A DNA stretch of 64,000 bases, taken from the NCBI GenBank assembly GCA_037039685.1, contig JAWNGF010000005.1:2232001-2296000 (forward strand). The letters are read 5' to 3'. This DNA is from Ceratobasidium sp. AG-K (Eukaryota; Basidiomycota; Agaricomycetes; Cantharellales; Ceratobasidiaceae). Shown here in pieces: positions 55,951-64,000 of the stretch. The position numbers were made by a program, and so were the translations under genes. The notes under the pieces are model-generated. The model was not told where the DNA came from. It was given only the letters and a program-made list of their open reading frames with translations, and made no database searches. How positions within the stretch are numbered: position 1 is the first letter of the stretch; every line of letters begins with the position of its first letter.

Positions 55951-56367
55951 TGTCCCGACTTGGGTAAATTAGGTATATATAAAGGTTAAGGGGTTCGACT
56001 TAGACAAGTCTTAGAACCCAAGGAATAGTGATAGTTTAGAGGATTTGATTGAGCAAGTCTTAGTGGAGAGGAGGTCAAGCCTTGTCGTTAACCGGCTTGA
56101 CCTCTGGGTTTATATACATGAGGGAACCGTGCCACGTCATCATATATCAGTGTGGGAAAGCCGAGTACAACCAATGATAAGCAAGATAAGAGACATGACT
56201 TGACATTCTGGAAGTTCCGGAAGCATCACCAATATCAAATGAAAAGACAAATACATCACATGATACAAATTTAAGCGCCAGAGGACATTTGTGCCAAAAA
56301 AGGAAAGTGTTCGGAAAAAAAGATATAAAATCGGAATAAAATGTCTGAGCTTAGTCAGCTCATGACA
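55951..56367 (-). repeat. 5' LTR of the Gypsy element
   Basis: 417 bp. Contains the TATA-like box, the predicted RNA start motif and a short inverted repeat around it (AGGTCAAGCC and GGCTTGACCT). Three of the four differences from the other LTR are CG to CA or TG changes. Confidence 0.93.
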
Positions 56368-56631
56368 CTAAGGTAGAGCGCCCCCCTTGTTCGTTCTTCT
56401 CTCTCCATCACTCGAACCTCTACGATCTCCACTTTGTCAACTCATTTTTTCATCGCATGCTGCCTCCGAGCAACTTGCTCGATGGAAGAAACCCAGGCTG
56501 TGAGCCCCACCGGCCGCCCGCTTTGCTCACCTAAGATCCCCGCGAACGCGTTTGACTACGGTACATCTGGCGCCAACTAATTTGGATGGAATGCTGACAT
56601 CGCTTGAAGTGAGCAAACACCAGCCTACGAG

Positions 56632-59140
56632 AATGGCACGTCTATCTCAGGCCAGCAACACTGCTGTTGTTGCTGATGGTAAGTGCCAGCTCATCGGCAT
56701 TTAGTTCTCGCATTGCTAACTTGATCTATGTAGCCCGCCATCTGTCCCCCGCAAGAAGCCTGCCCCGCGCCCTCGAGAGGACTCTGACGCCGTGCCATCC
56801 ACCAAGTCGGAGTCGGAGAGGGCCAAGAAGCGACAGAAAAAGGGCAAAGACAGAGTCGATGACCCCGAGAATATACTCGGTAAGTTAAACACGAACAACA
56901 AACGCTCCAGTTACTGACATATTCACTCAGATCTGCCGTACGATCAACTTGTCTCTGACGAGGATCGCACGCGTTGGTTGTTGACAATGCTTCGCGCTCG
57001 CAACTCTCGCGACTTCTCTGAGGAAGGCTTGGACCTCAACAACCTTGAGTTCTTGTGGCATGGCCGACCGAGTAAAACGGTACGTTGACACTTTGCATCA
57101 TTCTTTTGGTCACTAATTTCTCATGCATTTGCAGCCACCTCCCAAGCGCAACGCATCAGCGCCGCTTGAGAGGACGGACTCTTTCACGATCGTCCCGGGG
57201 GGCAAGCTCCCTTCGTTCAAGGACAAAATCAAACCCCAAGGTACGCTCTGGGTTGATTTACCTTATACATGTAGCTTACTCCTCTTCGTTTGCTAGCACC
57301 CGAGCCGTTGCAGGGCCCCCAGCCAAGTGCTGGACGCCATTCGCCTTGGATTGGCGCTGTCAGTCCTGTGCCTGGCCCCGCAATGGCAGCTTCATTGTCA
57401 CAGGCACGCGTCACTATGCGTCTACGCCTTGCCCATTCCATTTCATCTCGCCCAACACCATCAGAGGATCCACCCAAAGCCAATCTACCTCGAAATTTGC
57501 CGAACCCCGAGGCAGAAGCACCCAATGTCGGCCCAACCCCCCCTGGCTCTCCAGTTCAGCCTTGCGTTGCGGTTGAGCCAGTTGGCCGTGAGCCTTCAGG
57601 CTCACCACTTCGCGCCTCACCCAAAGTCGTTAGTCGTCACTCAACCGCCCCACCATCGCCTCAGCATGTTCCGTTTTCACCCGACCGCATTCAACCTCAC
57701 CAGGACGATCAACTATCCTCTCCGTCACCGCCACCTTGGACTCATGCTGCTCGCAAGCCCCGCCAACCCGTGCCTGTGGCCCAAGGGGATACGTCTGATG
57801 ACGATCTCCCCAATCCTCAAGATGCAAGGATGTTGGACCGAGAGCAACCAGAGGTGCTGCCAAAACGGAAGGGCCAGCACCCGCCTGCGAGGCAATCCCC
57901 ACCTCCCCCTGTTCCGGACAATGGAGATGATGAGCAGTCAGATTTTGAAGGTACATACTAACTTATACGGTTCAAGCTTGCCGCTAAGTTGATCTTTATT
58001 AGATGTTCCCATCAACGTCCCTATTGCCGGCCTTCTCACCATGAGACAACAGTCCCAACAGCGTTGGTTTGGCTGTGCAATCCTGATCGTCTTGCCAAGC
58101 ACTGTGTTCTACTTGCGATTACTACAAACCCTTTCGCCAACTGCACGCCTGTCATTGTCGACGATGACAAAGACGGCGTCCCTATTGCCAATGGCGTTGA
58201 ATTCGACCTGATTGTCACCAGGGAGTGGGCGGCCGTCAACCACGAGTTACGACCTGGCCAGCGCCCCTTCAAGCTCCACAAAGAATACCGCTTCAACGTG
58301 AGTACATTCAATTAGGATAAATCACTTACTAACCATGCCCAAATAGGTGAAGCAGGTTTATACCCAGCTACGCAATGCCATCAAAACCGATGCTATAGGG
58401 TTTGTCAAGACTTACTATGACCTGGGCCCTGATCATTCTCCAAAGGATGTCTGAGAGACTGTTCAGAAACTACTGGACGATAATTTTCACTCAAGCGTAA
58501 GTCCTTGTGTTTTGTCTAGCTGATATCAAAGGCTGATGGTATGAAAGACTTTGACTCTGGGCTGCAATGAGTTCAAGCACCAGATTATAGCCAATACCAT
58601 TGCGCAGTCTCACTTCTCCATGCCGGGAAAATCAATCGGTTACCGGTTTGCCAGGCATTTCAAACCTATGCCCCGCCCCACGATTGCCCTGCACTGCACA
58701 ATAGTAAGTCCTGTGTAGACCCTCGTTCCATGCTAACTCCCTTTTTTAAATTCATTTCCTCATCACAACGTTCAGCACTGGCCAGCAAGTCCAGAGTGCC
58801 AGTCTTGCTGCAGAGAATCAACGTCACTGGTTCAAGTATTACCTGGACCAGCTTGACTTGATGGCTGACCCGGATAACAACCCTACACGCATCTCGAACA
58901 TCCAGCGGAGGTTATTCAAGCAGGTTTAGTAGGTGAACATCTTGTGCGTGGAAGCAGGCTAACCAGCCACTCAAACAGCCAAGTCCAACCTGTCCGTCAG
59001 GGCCTTCCCAAGCCTCGCCGTCGGGCTTATGAACCTGACAGCGAGGAGGAAGCTATGTCGGACATTGACTTGTCTGATCAAGGTGAGTACAAGTGTCAAC
59101 TCACCATGGTGGTCACTGAGAGATGTGTTGTTTAGATTAG
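56632..59140 (+). pseudogene. decayed cargo gene of the Plavaka-type element
   Basis: Plus-strand exons with typical introns give a basic, proline- and serine-rich N-terminal half (PSVPRKKPAPRPRED, PENIL, LPYDQLVSDEDRTRWLL, SRDFSEEGLDLNNLEFLW). A more ordered C-terminal half follows (VIVDDDKDGVPIANGVEFDL, YRFN, KQVYTQLRNAIKTD, RHWFKYYLDQLDLMADPDNN). No known domain is recognised. An in-frame TGA at 58452-58454 interrupts KDV and ETVQKLL, and the exon 1 to exon 2 join is out of frame, so this copy is probably dead. It is divergent to the transposase and inside the same terminal repeats, hence an element gene. Confidence 0.5.
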
Positions 59141-59519
59141 TTATAACTGTTCTCTCGTGATAGATGTTGTGTAATTAATTCTGGACTTTGTACATTACCC
59201 AACTGAGTGTTTCTTGGACATTTTCGCATATTTTCTTTCCATGTGTATCCCTTAGTACTTGTTTCTTCCTAGGAGTTATACATGACTCACATGTGCTTTC
59301 ATTCATTCTTGTCATATCTGTTATCCTTTTGACCGTGTCACCTGGTGACAGTGACATCCAAATGCAGTTTTGAAGACAAATATCATGCTATGAACCTCTC
59401 ATCTAACATTCAGATGAATATTGGAAGACTGCACTGGCCATAGCATGCAAAACTGTGCAAGTATTGTGGGAACAAAAAAAACTCGACTGAGCCTATGGCT
59501 CAATCATCCTAACAAGTAT

Positions 59520-59770
59520 TAGAGGTGATTGAATACTTAGGACTTTAGATATGAAGTTGGATTGTTGGACTAAGAGTGATTTGAGGATGGGGTATTGGAT
59601 TTAAAGTGATTTGAGGGTGGGTAGCTAGATTCTGAGTGATTTTGAGGCCACATTGACGATTTCAGGTGATTTCAAGCACTATCAATGTGTCCTGGGTGGA
59701 TCCCAAGTACTCTCAGATTTAGACCTTGCTCTTTTGGATTTCGTGATTTAAAGTGATTTAAATCACTTAT
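59520..59770. repeat. right subterminal transposase-binding-like repeats
   Basis: GTGATT with a short AT- or GA-rich tail occurs about six times (AGGTGATTGAA, GAGTGATTTGAGG, AAGTGATTTGAGG, GAGTGATTTTGAGG, AGGTGATTTCAAG, AAGTGATTTAAAT), the reverse of the left-end motif. Confidence 0.6.
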
Positions 59771-59794
59771 TATCTAAGTACCTTTTTGCTGATG

Positions 59795-60197
59795 CAGCGA
59801 TGACGAGCATCAGGTGCAGAAATGCGCCGCATTAGTCAGCACCATTGTCCTCGTGCGATCACTGATTCATACGTACATACTAATCTCGTAGTGAAGCGTC
59901 AGACGGCAGCGACGACGAGCATCAGGTGCAGAAATGCGCCGCATTAGTCAGCTCCATCGTCCTCGTGCGATCACTGATTCATACGTACATACTAATCTTG
60001 TAGTGAAGCGTCAGACGGCAGCGACGACGAGCATCAGGTGCAGAAATGCGCCGCATTAGTCAGCTCCATCGTCCTCATGCAATCACTGATTCATACGTAC
60101 ATACTAATCTCGTAGTGAAGCGTCAGACGGCAGCGACGACGAGCATCAGGTGCAGAAATGCGCCGCATTAGTCAGCTCCATCGTCCTCGTGCGATCA
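59795..60197. repeat. 112-bp tandem repeat array, right part
   Basis: Three full triplet positions (59877, 59989, 60101), all TAT on the coding strand, spaced exactly 112 bp. Same unit as 43662-44074. The array was split by the transposon. Confidence 0.9.
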
Positions 60198-61639
60198 TAA
60201 ACCCACACTCGCTTTCTACAAGCCAAGAGTCGAGTTTCATTGTTTGCTACCACGTGTTGACATCACGGCTACTACTAGCCAACGTACTTTCTGCCAGCAA
60301 CAGAAAGATCTCAGTCTCATGCCGCGTGGTTCTTCTCAGTCCTACCCACAATCTATTATTTCACCAATGAGCTCAATTCATATCTCAGCCCCATCAGGCA
60401 GCCGCATTCTACTCGCCGTCTTCGTCCAATTTATATCTCCTGTTAGTCGAGCTTCCGCATCTACATCTGTTGTCTACTTACATACTGGAGTGCCGATATC
60501 ATCAATCAAATACGAGCCGTGGGCCTTTTTAGTGTATGCTTTTCGGTTTCTGAAGCGGCACTCACTTTCTGTCATTGCCATGTTTCGATACCGCAAGTAA
60601 GGACTGTCAGCATCTCGCCACCCGCCAACAAAGCGCAGTGACCCACCCTGTTTTTATCTATCGTCTAAGAGGTCGCCCGTTGCCTGCTTGTTAGCACGCA
60701 TCATTCATGCTTTCTGGTGAATGAACCCACCCACTGAGGTCGTTTGAATGCCGAGTCAGCTAATAGCAATATCGTGTCAACACAATGTCACCCACAGTCT
60801 AGAACAATGGCAATGCAACCACATAAGTGAATTACTTCTGGCAGCTCCATATCCACCACGTGCACTCACCCACTTGATTGCGTGGAAGCAAATGAGGTTC
60901 GACGCGACAACAATCAAATTCCATCATTGTTATACTGATTAGCACAATCTCCGCTCTACCATGTAACTCCTACATACAGTCTGATGTTATCGAACGCCGC
61001 AGGAGGGCAGCGAGTACGCGCACAAGAAATCCATGCACTGATCAGCAGTCCTGTGGCCCGTAAGACATCACTTACATTCTGGTAACAGTACAGTGTGCAA
61101 GAAACGGGTTCGGTCGTTGGCCAAAGCGAATGCGATCCTAGTCAGCTCTAGTCCACCCAGCGGTCGAGGTACGCACCCTCTGTCATAGTCAAGTTCACGC
61201 ATCCGAGGCCAGATCAATCGATGTCATTCGCTCGTCAGAGTCATGCCTCGGTCGGCACGAAGGACACGTACCCCCTGCATGCGTGTGACCGTTCGAGGCA
61301 GGCCCAATGGTTCATCGACAGTCCCAAGGATGGTCAGCAGCATGCTCGGTTGAGGGACGGAACCGGCACACCTTGTAGTCGCAAGTAAAACAGCAGTCGG
61401 TTTCCAGTCATGTTCACATTGCCGTGTCGGCGTTCGCAAGGTCAGCGTCGTGCTTGGTGATTATGCCGACGCGGTGCACCCACCACCTAGGGTAACGGCG
61501 GATCATTGAGCCACAGGAATCACCGGAAAGGAGCAGCAACGAAGGGATGCACTCACATGATCTTTGCCTTCAACCTGACAGGCGTGCAGGAAATGATTCA
61601 TCAACCCTTGTCATGGCTATACGACGTCTAGCGCACCCA
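59877..61639 (-). other. run of candidate 3-nt exons of the kinase gene, upstream half
   Basis: Acceptor / triplet / donor units on the minus strand at 61637 TGG, 61484 GTG, 61272 GGG, 61177 AGG, 61076 AAT, 60978 ACT, 60870 TGG, 60796 ACT, 60731 TGG, 60566 AAA, 60482 TAT, 60350 ATT, 60288 AAA, 60209 CGA, 60101 TAT, 59989 TAT and 59877 TAT (plus-strand lower coordinate given). Two 18-nt exons of the same style fit between them: 61557-61574 (VEGKDH) and 60647-60664 (TIDKNR). Weak sites are 61637 (GTGCGC donor), 60870 (AAG acceptor) and 60209 (AAG, GTGTGG). The first exon of the gene was not found; it should lie between 61640 and about 62400. Confidence 0.6.
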
Positions 61640-62440
61640 CTGCGAAATCGCATCTCAGCAAACACCATAGACATATCAGACTTCAACGCACAATTATTTC
61701 AATCTCCATTGTCAGTCGGTTATTCGATTCGATTGATCTTGGTACTCGTCGGCCTTTGCTCGCAGGTCGTTGTCAGAGGGCAAGATCGTTCATCCCACGT
61801 GCAGATCTGTGCACGAACCGGCATAGGGTGCCTATCACGTAACATCACCAAAAGCAGAAGGCCAAGTTGTGCTAGAAATGTTCGCGACAATTCGCGTCAC
61901 CAAGTGAGATGTCATCGGGGTAGTTCAATCAATTACTATGAGCAGGCTCCGCTACACGTTCAACACCCTCGAGTCCGTTGACACAAGCATTGTTCTGGTG
62001 GCCAATCCACGCTCGCTCCACCCATGTGCGCCGACCAATGGCTGCACCTTCTCCCATGGCACCGTGCCGCCGGCCTACTGCCTCCTTTCGCTTTTTTGTC
62101 CCGAGTCTGGTTGACAGCCTATTGGGGCGCTCATCCAAGGATCATCCTCTCTTGTCAATCCCGATCGTCGCAAGGGTAAGGAACACTTCGATGTGGCGCT
62201 CCGGATCGGTTTCGGTCCCGCCATGAATGTCCGTCAATCAAATGGTCCAAGACGATGACGACCATCATGTTGTCAGATGATATTCAAATAGCCATCGCCG
62301 TGCCTTCTTGCCTTGTCAATTACTTTGTGACGGCTCCCCGGGAAATAGATTCGCGAATATGGATGTGTGAAGGCGTGTAATTAAAAGGACGGGGTTCATG
62401 CATCGAGCGCTGCAAGTGGACTGATTCATCGAGTTGAAAG
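61640..62440. other. probable 5' region of the kinase gene and intergenic DNA
   Basis: It should contain the start codon of the minus-strand kinase gene. The frame at 61929-62138 (begins MDERPNRLS, basic) is a possible first exon, but I could not find a convincing donor. Nothing else is recognised. Confidence 0.3.
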
Positions 62441-62446
62441 CAGCGT

Positions 62447-64000
62447 ATGCAATGTTTGTTCCTAGCGCTATTCTCGTGTGGGCCAGACCTCGCAGACCGT
62501 GGTTTCAGAAAACTTCCTCGATGTTATTACCTTCGAACACTTCCCCGCGTATCCGCCTCAGGCATTGTCGTTCCGATTATTGGCTCGGCTATTATAATAC
62601 CTCTCCATGCCCTCATACAATCACACAAGCTACTAGTTTGGCTCCCGAGCCCACCTGCCAAGAGTTGAGTTACAGGTAAGTGTTTCAAATAAAATTAGGT
62701 TAATTATATCGATATTTACGACCCAAAGGCCATTCGGGGGGGGGGGGGGTATTTTGGCACTGCGAGGTGAGAAAAGATTTGGATTAAATGATGGACATGC
62801 TCGCTGACATGTAGTCTGGCCTCGAGGTGAGGAGCATCGGGCTCATCACAGGGTAGATCAATCTCGTCGTTGCTGTCGAGTATTAGGCCACTAATGCCTA
62901 ATTTCAGCTACTTAATTCAGTATTTACAATAAAGTTTTTGCGTGAACGTACGTCATCGGTTGCCCGGGCAAATTTCTGCAAGCTCACCACCACCTAGTGG
63001 TATTTACAAGGTTGAATTTCGTCTCGCTCGACCACTGACCAGAATTTCAATCACCACAGATGCCAATTTTTATGGATATAGCAAAGCGGGCAACTCGTTC
63101 TTATTTCCTTGTATTTTCCGACACTGCCTGATCTAAACGATCTCAGACGAGCGAAGGTATCAAGGATAATTTGATCAAAACCGAACACTGCAGCGGGGTG
63201 ATAGACGTATTTCACTGGGCGACAGTTGCAGCGCTTGAGCTAATCGAAGAAGCTGGGCTCGGTTATTCTTTCAACTCGTTCACCGGGGAACGGAATGAAT
63301 GCAACAAATCAATCAAGATAATCGTGTTAGTATTCTACCATTTACATCACCTCACGGCTACTCTAACACTTTTTGCGCATATAGACCGTTCTTTCTAAGA
63401 TAGGCCCATTCATAAGAATCCTACCGTATATACATGGTCTTGGCACACCCTCATTTCGCCACCGGATTCTCGACCGTGTTCCATTTCCAGGGTTTCGGCA
63501 ACTACTTCATGCGATAGAAGTGAAAAACACTTGCGGAAGAGGTGCTCCAGGCTCGGCAGGCCTCATGTCTTCTGGATATGACCTGTCATCGGAAGCTGGT
63601 CGGGGGCGTGATATCATGACGCTACTGAGTAAGTTCATATTCTGTGTCGCGGTCGCTCGACTTGGACGCTGATACGTATTACACGTAGTGAAGACCAATG
63701 AAGCGGGAGGATCTAATTTTCACATTAGCCGACAAGCAATGGTGGGACATATGAAGTAAGAACTTCATCAATTCCATGGGTTACGCAAGTTGAATAACAA
63801 CGAAATCCTTAGTGTATTTATATTCGCTGGATATCAGACCACATGGTACGTTTTTCACACAATAACAAACGTCCTTGTACAGTTTTTAATCACCGCTGGA
63901 ACTTATCTAGTGGGGCGATATCCCGCCTACTTGATATACTAGCCAACCATCCAGGCGTTCAGGTCAAGCTTACAGAAGATACAGGAATGCTTTTCAGAAC
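62447..64000 (+). pseudogene. cytochrome P450, decayed, runs off the window
   Basis: The N-terminal exon has a membrane-anchor-like segment (VPIIGSAIIIPL) and the proline-rich hinge LPSPPAKS. A TGA (62666-62668) then replaces the Trp expected before VTG. Later exons show P450 sequence: VFHWATVAALELIEEAGLGYSF (C-helix region), SFTGERNE, RGRDIMTLL, KTNEAGG and the I-helix FIFAGYQTT, then LLDILANHPGVQ. Around 63550 the frame changes within EEVLQAR... / ...SSGYDLSSEAG. A run of 13 G lies at 62737-62749 where an exon would be expected. Heme-binding parts lie beyond the window. By family, a microsomal monooxygenase. Confidence 0.65.

Larger units (their letters stand above)
49409..56367 (-). mobile_element. 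Ty3/Gypsy LTR retrotransposon with chromodomain, nested in the Plavaka-type element
   Basis: 6,959 bp, bounded by two 417-bp LTRs (49409-49825 and 55951-56367) with TG...CA ends and a 5-bp duplication CTAAG (49404-49408 and 56368-56372). On the minus strand the order is coiled-coil ORF, small ORF, gag, pol (protease, RT, RNase H, integrase), chromodomain ORF. A purine-rich tract next to the 3' LTR (minus strand AGGAGGGGGTAA, 49826-49837) fits a polypurine primer. The LTRs differ at four positions by my reading, so insertion is recent. Confidence 0.95.
44075..59794 (-). mobile_element. CACTA/Plavaka-type DNA transposon, 15.72 kb with nested Gypsy element
   Basis: Terminal inverted repeats CATCAGCAAAAAGG lie at 44075 and, reversed, at the right end 59794. 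A 2-bp CA duplication flanks them (44073-44074 and 59795-59796). Proof of the borders: 59877 minus 44043 is 15,834; subtracting 15,722 (element plus one CA) leaves 112, the period of the repeat it sits in. Both ends have subterminal motifs in opposite orientation: AAATCACY at about 44285-44390, RGTGATTT at about 59520-59760. It encodes a Plavaka transposase (45720-49022) and a decayed second gene (56632-59140). Without the Gypsy insertion it would be about 8.75 kb. Confidence 0.88.

Noticed and set aside
57229..57525. Minus-strand frame over the transposon cargo gene
   Set aside because: Opposite the proline-rich exon; compositional shadow.
59795..60197. A second kinase gene with its own array
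   Set aside because: Restoring the 112-bp period by removing the element shows one array split in two.
61275..61483. Further 3-nt exons in the 209-nt gap
   Set aside because: I found no acceptor-NNN-donor unit there that met even the relaxed pattern, so none was added.
42907..61639. Reading the regular repeats as a CRISPR-like array
   Set aside because: Host is a eukaryote; the units are introns with splice signals and there are no spacers of CRISPR type. A 3-nt variable part is not a spacer.

Overview
The window is nuclear DNA of a filamentous basidiomycete. Genes are split by many 45-80 nt GT-AG introns, and the gene families present are fungal: Zn2Cys6 transcription factor, Atg27, RlpA-like secreted proteins, CPL1-like cysteine-rich proteins, Plavaka and Tad-type transposons. 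An Agaricomycete close to Rhizoctonia/Ceratobasidium is my inference from gene content; no marker gene proves it. One 100-N assembly gap lies at 5849-5948. || Layout. 1-9.2 kb: a GTPBP1/2-like N-terminal-domain protein, two CPL1-like cysteine-rich secreted proteins, a Zn2Cys6 transcription factor whose 3' end reaches the gap, and a short-chain dehydrogenase. 9.4-28.3 kb: six paralogues of a small secreted RlpA-like (double-psi beta-barrel) protein, in two blocks (copies 1-3 and 4-6). Each block includes a divergent pair with nearly identical gene bodies but different promoters. Between the blocks lie a second dehydrogenase, an Atg27-like gene and an exo-rhamnogalacturonan-lyase-like gene with many introns. 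All six RlpA genes contain a 10-nt micro-exon. 29.35-35.5 kb: a full-length Tad-like LINE with target-site duplication and poly(A). 36.3-38.8 kb: eIF3 subunit L. 40.2-40.6 kb: a MITE-like element. || 40.8-61.6 kb holds the most unusual locus. A protein kinase gene on the minus strand is preceded by about 33 consecutive candidate 3-nt exons, each written acceptor-AG / NNN / GT-donor and 50-200 nt apart, plus two 18-nt exons. All have lengths divisible by three. Seven of the triplets sit in a 112-bp tandem repeat in which the triplet and the adjacent acceptor region vary while the rest is nearly identical. A 15.72-kb CACTA/Plavaka-type DNA transposon (44075-59794) has inserted into this repeat. 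Removing it together with one copy of a 2-bp CA duplication restores the 112-bp period exactly. The transposon carries a Plavaka transposase, a decayed cargo gene and a nested Ty3/Gypsy retrotransposon (49409-56367). The Gypsy element has 417-bp LTRs, a CTAAG duplication, a chromodomain and a predicted Tf1-like self-priming site. || 62.4-64.0 kb: a decayed cytochrome P450 gene that runs off the window. Exon coordinates were read by eye from splice signals and homology I recognise. No search, alignment or RNA evidence was available.
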